A stretch of 11,807 nt of DNA, taken from contig JBKJUK010000174.1 of assembly GCA_046590705.1 (NCBI GenBank), positions 1-11,807 of the forward strand. Reading direction: 5' to 3'. The stretch is from JBKJUK01 sp046590705. GTDB taxonomy: Bacteria > Acidobacteriota > Thermoanaerobaculia > Gp7-AA8. A program made the translations under genes and the position numbers. Below, piece after piece: positions 7,580-11,807 of this stretch (positions within the stretch are counted from its first letter, which is position 1; each line of letters starts with the position of its first letter). The notes under the pieces are model-generated. The model worked only from the letters and a program-made list of their open reading frames with translations, made no database searches and was not told where the DNA came from.

Positions 7580-7606
7580 CTCCGGCCCCGGCCCCCGGCC
7601 CATTTC
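7580..7606 (-). repeat. GC-rich repeat (GGGCCGGGGGCCGG)
   Basis: On the minus strand this reads GAAATGGGCCGGGGGCCGGG and on. Similar copies are at 6010-6032 (plus) and 8505-8520 (plus). The function is unknown; two of the copies bracket the peptidase gene in opposite orientation. Confidence 0.7.
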
Positions 7607-7649
7607 AAAGCCCTGCATCGCATTTGCAGAGAGCCGGAACGAGCAGTAC

Positions 7650-7655
7650 AGGAGG
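7650..7655 (+). promoter_or_regulatory. Strong Shine-Dalgarno of the peptidase gene
   Basis: A perfect AGGAGG lies 5 nt before the ATG at 7661. It excludes the longer frame beginning at 7478, which would translate repeat DNA. Confidence 0.9.
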
Positions 7656-7660
7656 CGCAG

Positions 7661-8497
7661 ATGAAACTCGGTGGCAGCCGGAACAGTTCCAATGTTGAAG
7701 ATCGTCGAGGAATGGGCGGCCCCCTCATGGCAGGTGGCGGAATTGGAGGCGTGGTGCTGTTGGTCCTCTACGTCCTTCTCGGTGGCGATCCGAGCGATGT
7801 GGCCACGCAGATGCCGCAGACTGGCGGGCAGCAGACGCAGGCCTCGCAGCCTGGGCAGCCAGACGAGATGCGTGATTTCATCGAGAAGGTCGTCGGTGAA
7901 ACCGAAGACGTCTGGACCGGCGTCTTCCGCGAGCAACTCAACTCCAGTTACCAGCCTCCCAAACTCGTACTGTTCAGCAACGCTGTGCAATCCGGGTGCG
8001 GAACAGCTTCTTCCGCGGCAGGACCTTTCTACTGTCCCCTCGACCAGAAGGTCTACATCGATCTCGCTTTCTACCAGCAACTCAGGGACCGTTTCAACGC
8101 GCCGGGCGACTTCGCCCAGGCTTACGTCATCGCGCACGAAGTCGGACACCATGTTCAGACCCTCACCGGCATTTCGGAACGGGTTCAGAATGCCCGCCAG
8201 AGAGTGTCTGAGCGGGAAGGCAATCAGCTCTCCGTTCGGCAGGAACTTCAGGCCGACTGCTACGCAGGGTTATGGGCGAAGCAGGCCAATCAGGCCAGAC
8301 AAATCCTCGAAGCAGGAGATGTCGAGGAAGGACTGGCGGCAGCCAGTGCCATCGGCGATGACAACATCCAGAAGCAGACCACCGGTACGATACGGCCTGA
8401 GTCCTTCACGCACGGGTCCGCAGAACAGCGCGTGAGCTGGTTCAAGCGCGGCCTCGAATCCGGATCGGTCGCTCAATGCGACACATTTTCGCAGTAG
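7661..8497 (+). CDS. YpfJ-type neutral zinc metallopeptidase
   Basis: A 278-residue membrane-anchored metallopeptidase of the putative neutral zinc metallopeptidase family (E. coli YpfJ). N-terminal MKLGGSRNSSNVEDRRG is a typical family head. Residues about 23-41 (AGGGIGGVVLLVLYVLLGG) form one membrane helix; a Gln/Pro/Gly-rich linker follows (48-68), then the catalytic domain. The zinc site is HEVGHH (H159, E160, H163), and ELQADCYAGLWA (205-216) supplies the likely third ligand region. GPFYCPLDQKVYID (121-134) is also conserved in the family. All expected motifs are present and the length is normal. Its physiological substrate is not established. The gene stands alone on the plus strand and is bracketed by two oppositely oriented palindromic elements. 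Confidence 0.93.
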   Translation: MKLGGSRNSSNVEDRRGMGGPLMAGGGIGGVVLLVLYVLLGGDPSDVATQMPQTGGQQTQASQPGQPDEMRDFIEKVVGETEDVWTGVFREQLNSSYQPPKLVLFSNAVQSGCGTASSAAGPFYCPLDQKVYIDLAFYQQLRDRFNAPGDFAQAYVIAHEVGHHVQTLTGISERVQNARQRVSEREGNQLSVRQELQADCYAGLWAKQANQARQILEAGDVEEGLAAASAIGDDNIQKQTTGTIRPESFTHGSAEQRVSWFKRGLESGSVAQCDTFSQ

Positions 8498-8504
8498 GTT
8501 AAGC

Positions 8505-8520
8505 GGGCCGGGGGCCGGAG
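8505..8520 (+). repeat. GC-rich repeat (GGGCCGGGGGCCGG)
   Basis: Starts 7 bp after the peptidase stop codon and repeats the motif at 7580-7606 in inverse orientation. The following stretch 8521-8666 holds no gene, only small imperfect hairpins such as CTCGAT/ATCGAG near 8569-8588, which I do not interpret. Confidence 0.7.
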
Positions 8521-8666
8521 TGGAATCGGCATTGGTAGTAAGTAATTTTCTCTCGAACAGGTCGAGCACTCGATCTGATCGAATCGAGCGTACCAGCCCG
8601 CATTTCGTCCCGTGATGGGCTTGATCACCCCGGAAGGGAAGAGGCACTCCCGAGAACATACGCGAC

Positions 8667-8843
8667 GTCATTCCGACGAGCCGCATAACTCGTGTTGCTC
8701 ACGCAGCTGTGGCTGCGAGGAGGAATCTCCGGTCCGCGCAGCCGCGGTGAAACGGAACGACCAACGCGGCGCGGAACGGAGATTCCTCCTCGCAGTCACA
8801 GCGCGCAAGTTGACGTGAACCCTCGCGTGCTCCTCGGAATGAC
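8667..8843. repeat. 177-bp palindromic element, copy 2 (inverted relative to copy 1)
   Basis: Ends GTCATTCCGACGAG (8667-8680) and CTCCTCGGAATGAC (8830-8843); inner arms GAGGAATCTCC (8720-8730) and GGAGATTCCTC (8779-8789). It has exactly the same length as copy 1. The left inner arm continues as CCGGTCCGCG and the right as CGCGGAACGG, the opposite order to copy 1, so this copy is inverted. The 49-bp cores align without gaps when one is reverse-complemented. Confidence 0.85.
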
Positions 8844-8996
8844 GGTGCCGCGATTCGGTGTGACTTCGCGATGGTGATGACATTTGCTAGACCTGCAGCG
8901 GTTTACTACTGAGCGCTGAATCCGGACCGAAGCGTACGATTGTCGAGTATGTTCACCCCTGCGGATTCGCGGTTGAAGCACCCTACGAGAGCCGGT

Positions 8997-9244
8997 GAGC
9001 GCGTTGTCGCCCTCGGGCTGCGCGGTGAACTCCAGCCACTCGCGAAACTCTGCCTTCTGCGGTTTCGACTTGAAACGCAGAACATCATCTTCCTGCTTGT
9101 AAAAGAACGAGCCCCATTGGTCAGGCTTGCGGTTCAAAATCAGAGTCCACTCCTGAGCCGCGGGGATCGCGAACAGACCGTATCGGCATGGGAAGGTCTC
9201 CGTGGGAGTTCGATGTCAACACCATTTGATAACGAAACATTTGA
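8997..9244 (-). pseudogene. DUF2911 gene relic, frameshifted and truncated
   Basis: On the minus strand, one frame reads RYGLFAIPAAQEWTLILN followed by RKPDQWGSFFYKQEDDVLRF and KPQKAEFREWLEFTAQPEGD. This matches the core of DUF2911 proteins (usually secreted; function unknown), which typically read YGLF-IP...EWT-I-NK...WGSF-Y....D-LR..VKP...EFREWL. Just upstream, in a different frame, lies SNVSLSNGVDIE (9244-9209), matching the preceding beta strands. The two parts are joined only across a frameshift near 9199-9210, where the usual LPAG turn is damaged, and the first frame meets a TGA there. Similarity ends after GDNAL (8997), so the C-terminal strand is lost, as are the signal peptide and N-terminus. 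No intact start exists. It fills much of the gap between the peptidase and asnB. Confidence 0.72.
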
Positions 9245-9270
9245 CATCCGCAATCCACCAGGCGGATCAT
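9241..9270 (+). promoter_or_regulatory. Candidate sigma70-type promoter for asnB
   Basis: TTGACA at 9241-9246 is a perfect -35 box; 18 bp later GATCAT (9265-9270) matches four of six -10 bases. It would start transcripts near 9277, giving a leader of about 210 nt that includes the terminator at 9422-9460. This rests on the consensus only, and the boxes overlap the gene relic. Confidence 0.35.
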
Positions 9271-9351
9271 CCTTCAGCGCGGCAAAGGTTCGCAGCGCTT
9301 CAGAAGAGATGACCATCAAACGCACTAAGCGCAATACCCGCTCAAATCCGC

Positions 9352-9460
9352 GCTCCAGAAGGAGCAGCGGATCAGCCGAGATCTCGCCCTGAGGGCGGAT
9401 TCAAGAACTGACGCACCTGCGGCTCCTTCGAAGATTCAATCTTCGAAGGAGCTTTTTTTT
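9352..9460 (+). promoter_or_regulatory. Candidate asnB attenuator (antiterminator plus terminator)
   Basis: GAAGGAGC (9358-9365) is identical to the 3' arm of the terminator (9445-9452) and is complementary over 8 bp to its 5' arm GCTCCTTC (9422-9429). Pairing of the two would block the terminator. The same segment can be sequestered in a small hairpin GCTCC-AGAA-GGAGC (9352-9365). Between them is CGCCC-TGA-GGGCG (9385-9397). These are mutually exclusive structures of the kind used in attenuation. No T-box or other known riboswitch signature is seen, so the signal is unknown. Confidence 0.4.
9422..9460 (+). terminator. asnB: Strong intrinsic terminator 27 bp before asnB
   Basis: GCTCCTTCGAAGA (9422-9434), loop TTCAA, TCTTCGAAGGAGC (9440-9452), then eight T (9453-9460). 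A perfect 13-bp stem with a T tract on the plus strand only. The ATG of asnB is at 9488, so no promoter fits between; the terminator must lie in the asnB leader unless asnB is expressed only by read-through. The nearest upstream plus-strand gene ends 925 bp earlier. Confidence 0.92.
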
Positions 9461-9487
9461 ACTCGAAAAGAATTGCTGGAGGAAACG

Positions 9488-11149
9488 ATGTGCTCAATTT
9501 TCGCTACGCTCGAAATCAAAGGTGACGCAGCTCGTCTGCGACAGGATGCGCTGAAGCAATCAAAGACGCAGCGCCACCGCGGACCAGACTGGTCCGGCAT
9601 CTGGTCGAATGAAAGAGCAATCCTGGTGCACGAGCGACTGGCCATCGTGGACGTAACCCACGGTTCGCAGCCACTCGTCACCAGCGACGGGAATCTGGTG
9701 CTGGCCGTGAACGGCGAGATCTACAACCATCGGGAACTCCGGGCCACGACGCCAGACTTCGACTACCAGACCGAGTCGGACTGCGAAGTCATTCTGGCTC
9801 TCTACCGCGAGCATGGAACCGCGTTCCTCGACCAGCTCAACGGAATCTACGCCTTCGTACTTTACGACGTCGCAGCGAATCGATACCTGATCGCACGCGA
9901 TCACCTCGGCATCATCCCGCTCTACACCGGCCGCGACGCCGAAGGCAACCTGCACGTGGCCTCGGAGATGAAAGCGCTGGCCACCATTTGCCGCACCATC
10001 GAGGAGTTTCCGCCGGGGCACTTTCTCGACAGCAGCACTGGAGTTCTGACCAGCCACTACTCCCGAACCTGGCGTACCTATCAGTCCGTGCAAGCGAACT
10101 CCGCTGATCCGGACACGATCCGGGAGGCCATGGAGAGGGCCGTACAGCGGCAGCTCATGTCGGATGTTCCGTACGGAGTTCTGCTGTCGGGCGGACTCGA
10201 TTCTTCGATCATCGCTGCCTGTGCCAAAAAGTTCGCTGCGGGAAGAATAGAAACTGGAGGCAAATCCGCAGCGTGGTGGCCACAACTGCATACGTTCGCT
10301 ATCGGTCTGGCCGGTTCACCCGACACCGCAGCGGCACGAATCGTGGCGGCGCATCTCGACACGATTCACCATGAGTTCGTTTTCACTGAGCAGGAAGGAC
10401 TCGACGCAATCAGCGACGTGATCTTTCATCTCGAGACCTACGACGTAACCACCATTCGCGCTGCAACTCCCATGTATCTGATGGCCAGACGAATTCGCGC
10501 CATGGGAATCAAGATGGTTCTCTCCGGCGAAGGCGCCGACGAGATCTTCGGCGGCTACCTCTACTTTCACCGCGCGCCGGATGCGAAATCGTTCCACGAA
10601 GAGACCGTGCGCAAGCTCGACCGTCTTCATTCATACGACTGCCTTCGCGCCAATAAGGCCATGGCTGCATGGGGAGTGGAAGCGCGCGTTCCGTTCCTCG
10701 ACAAAGAATTTCTGGATGTAGCCATGCAGATCAATCCGGCGGCCAAGATGGCCGGAAACGGCCGTATGGAGAAACATATCCTTCGCACAGCCTTCGCCGA
10801 GTTGCTTCCGGAGAGCGTGGTCTGGCGCCAGAAAGAGCAATTCTCTGACGGCGTCGGTTATGGATGGATCGACATGCTTCGCTCAACTGCAGAGTCGTTG
10901 ATCTCAGCAAAAGAACTGGCCAGCGCGGAGTATCGCTTTCCCTGGAACACGCCGCTCACCAGCGAGGCCTACTTCTATCGCTCGCTCTTCGCCGAACATT
11001 TCCCGCTCGAGGCCTGCGCTCTCACCGTTCCCGGTGGAAAGTCCGTGGCCTGCAGCACGCCGGAAGCACTGGCCTGGGACGCATCGCTATCCGCCGTCAC
11101 CGATCCCTCGGGAAGAGCAGTAAGAGGAGTGCATGTCAGCTCATATTGA
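9488..11149 (+). CDS. asnB: Asparagine synthetase B, glutamine-hydrolysing
   Basis: A 553-residue enzyme close in length and in sequence throughout to E. coli AsnB (554). It makes asparagine from aspartate, ATP and glutamine in the cytoplasm. The N-terminal class II glutaminase domain starts with the catalytic Cys2, exposed by removal of Met1, followed by RHRGPDW (29-35), VNGEIYNH (74-81) and SDCE (D98). The C-terminal synthetase domain has the ATP-pyrophosphatase loop LLSGGLDSS (232-240, with D238) and SGEGADE (346-352, with E348). The C-terminus DPSGRAV (539-545) is also as in E. coli. The start is fixed by Cys2 and by a GGAGG ribosome site (9478-9482) 5 nt upstream; an ATG/TTG five codons earlier would bury Cys2. 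All catalytic residues are present. Transcription probably depends on read-through or antitermination at 9422-9460. No clear terminator follows. Confidence 0.97.
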   Translation: MCSIFATLEIKGDAARLRQDALKQSKTQRHRGPDWSGIWSNERAILVHERLAIVDVTHGSQPLVTSDGNLVLAVNGEIYNHRELRATTPDFDYQTESDCEVILALYREHGTAFLDQLNGIYAFVLYDVAANRYLIARDHLGIIPLYTGRDAEGNLHVASEMKALATICRTIEEFPPGHFLDSSTGVLTSHYSRTWRTYQSVQANSADPDTIREAMERAVQRQLMSDVPYGVLLSGGLDSSIIAACAKKFAAGRIETGGKSAAWWPQLHTFAIGLAGSPDTAAARIVAAHLDTIHHEFVFTEQEGLDAISDVIFHLETYDVTTIRAATPMYLMARRIRAMGIKMVLSGEGADEIFGGYLYFHRAPDAKSFHEETVRKLDRLHSYDCLRANKAMAAWGVEARVPFLDKEFLDVAMQINPAAKMAGNGRMEKHILRTAFAELLPESVVWRQKEQFSDGVGYGWIDMLRSTAESLISAKELASAEYRFPWNTPLTSEAYFYRSLFAEHFPLEACALTVPGGKSVACSTPEALAWDASLSAVTDPSGRAVRGVHVSSY

Positions 11150-11210
11150 GGCGCTAGGAAACTCAGAGATTCATGCGGCTTCGCAATTCGCCTATTGCCG
11201 AAACAGGAAC

Positions 11211-11378
11211 GTAATTCCGGAGAAGCGCGCCACGCCTTCCGCGGGTCGAGACTGGTGCTGCGACTGAGGAATCTACGCGAACGGATCGCGCTGAACATTT
11301 ACAGCGCGATCCCTGTGCGTAGATTCCTCGCACCCACCCATCCCGCCGCTTCTAATGAACCTCCTCCACGGGAATGAG
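11211..11378. repeat. Palindromic element, copy 3 (variant, about 168 bp)
   Basis: Degenerate ends GTAATTCCGGAGAAGCG (11211-11227) and GGGAATGAG (11370-11378). Inner arms GAGGAATCTACGC (11266-11278) and GCGTAGATTCCTC (11317-11329) are perfect, and inside them GGATCGCGCTG (11283-11293) pairs perfectly with CAGCGCGATCC (11302-11312). The inner arms carry TAC/GTA where copies 1 and 2 have TCC/GGA, the same variant as the fragment at 38-48. It lies 61 bp after asnB and could also end its transcript. Confidence 0.75.
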
Positions 11379-11478
11379 GCGGTTCATTCATGTAAAACAG
11401 GCGCGCAGCGCCGATCGCGGTCTCGGGATGCCATTGCGCGCTCGCTGCACGTCTTCATCGCACGCCACATGCGTTGGC

Positions 11479-11764
11479 CTCACAGGGCCGGAGGCCCGGC
11501 ATCGTTGTAGCCACGGCCGTGAGGCCGTGGAACACGCGCTCTGCGCCCAATTCTCAGCCGCGGAGCGGCGGCATCGCGACTTTCCGCCATTCGGTACGAC
11601 CCACAATTCGTACGCATCGGCCCAACGTTGGCGTAACGTCGACGCTCTACTCGGTCCCGGTCGAATCGATGTCGCCCCGCTGGGGCTCCGAAGGATGTCG
11701 GGTGCGCTACTTCCACGGCCTCACGGCCGTGGCTACAGCGATGCCGGGCCTCCGGCCCTCTGAG
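11479..11764. repeat. REP cluster with 54-bp inverted repeat
   Basis: The arms 11479-11532 and 11711-11764 are reverse complements at 52 of 54 positions. Each arm holds a GGGCC-GGA-GGCCC palindrome, GGCATCG, then GTAG directly followed by an 8-bp perfect stem CCACGGCC-GTGA-GGCCGTGG. Between the arms are related palindromes: GCCGC-GGA-GCGGC followed by GGCATCG (about 11558-11577), and, on the minus strand, GCCCC-AGC-GGGGC followed by GACATCG (about 11666-11686). The several open frames here on both strands are by-products of the palindromes. No gene is supported from 11150 to the end of the window. Confidence 0.88.
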
Positions 11765-11807
11765 TGCGGGCATCGCTCTCAACAATGAATAGCGCGGTGG
11801 ATCCCTC

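Noticed and set aside
7478..7660. Upstream extension of the peptidase frame
   Set aside because: It runs through repeat DNA, and a perfect AGGAGG precedes the start at 7661.
8940..9392. Plus-strand frame of 150 codons before asnB
   Set aside because: It is antisense to the DUF2911 relic and basic and low-complexity at its end; only its last 27 codons were considered, as a very tentative leader peptide.
9277..9487. T-box or known amino-acid riboswitch upstream of asnB
   Set aside because: I could not find the conserved T-box sequence or another recognisable aptamer core; only terminator and antiterminator-like pairings are visible.
11374..11788. Several overlapping frames on both strands after asnB
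   Set aside because: They share segments such as PEARHRCSHGREAVE because they are translations of the inverted REP palindromes.
1..11807. CRISPR array or defence island
   Set aside because: No regularly spaced direct repeats with unique spacers and no cas or other defence gene; the repeats here are palindromic and dispersed.

Overview
The window is a chromosome-like stretch of a moderately GC-rich, probably soil-dwelling Gram-negative bacterium. Seven apparently intact genes and one gene relic are separated by intergenic DNA unusually rich in palindromic repeats. The style (repeats containing GTCATTCCG / GAGGAATCT, REP-like palindromes, a KirBac channel, a DUF2339 protein, a DUF2911 relic) reminds me of Acidobacteriota or a neighbouring soil phylum. 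That placement is an impression, not a demonstration. I see no rRNA or tRNA gene, CRISPR array or phage gene.

Left part (1-4700): a secreted endonuclease/exonuclease/phosphatase-fold hydrolase (minus) is divergent from a DUF2339 multi-pass membrane protein (plus). A heptanucleotide tandem repeat lies between their starts. After the DUF2339 gene comes a REPtron-like block: a REP-associated tyrosine transposase (RAYT, minus) flanked by REP sequences, each with a 5' GTAG and a GC-rich hairpin.

Middle (4700-7300): an inward-rectifier (KirBac) potassium channel gene is followed 89 bp later by a small CsbD-like stress protein gene and a likely terminator. A second palindrome cluster and a convergent RlmN/Cfr-family radical SAM methyltransferase gene (minus) come next.

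Right part (7300-11807): a YpfJ-type zinc metallopeptidase gene lies between two 177-bp palindromic elements in opposite orientation, with a shorter GC-rich repeat nested inside them. Beyond is a frameshifted, truncated DUF2911 relic (minus). A strong intrinsic terminator then sits only 27 bp before the start of asnB (glutamine-hydrolysing asparagine synthetase). Because there is no room for a promoter after it, and because an upstream segment duplicates its 3' arm, this looks like a candidate transcription attenuator for asnB. After asnB there is another copy of the palindromic element and a REP cluster containing a 54-bp inverted repeat.

The genes do not form one pathway: most are single-gene units. 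What ties the window together is the repeats, namely at least three palindrome types carrying GTAG next to a stem, one of them adjacent to its likely transposase, plus a separate 177-bp palindromic family.
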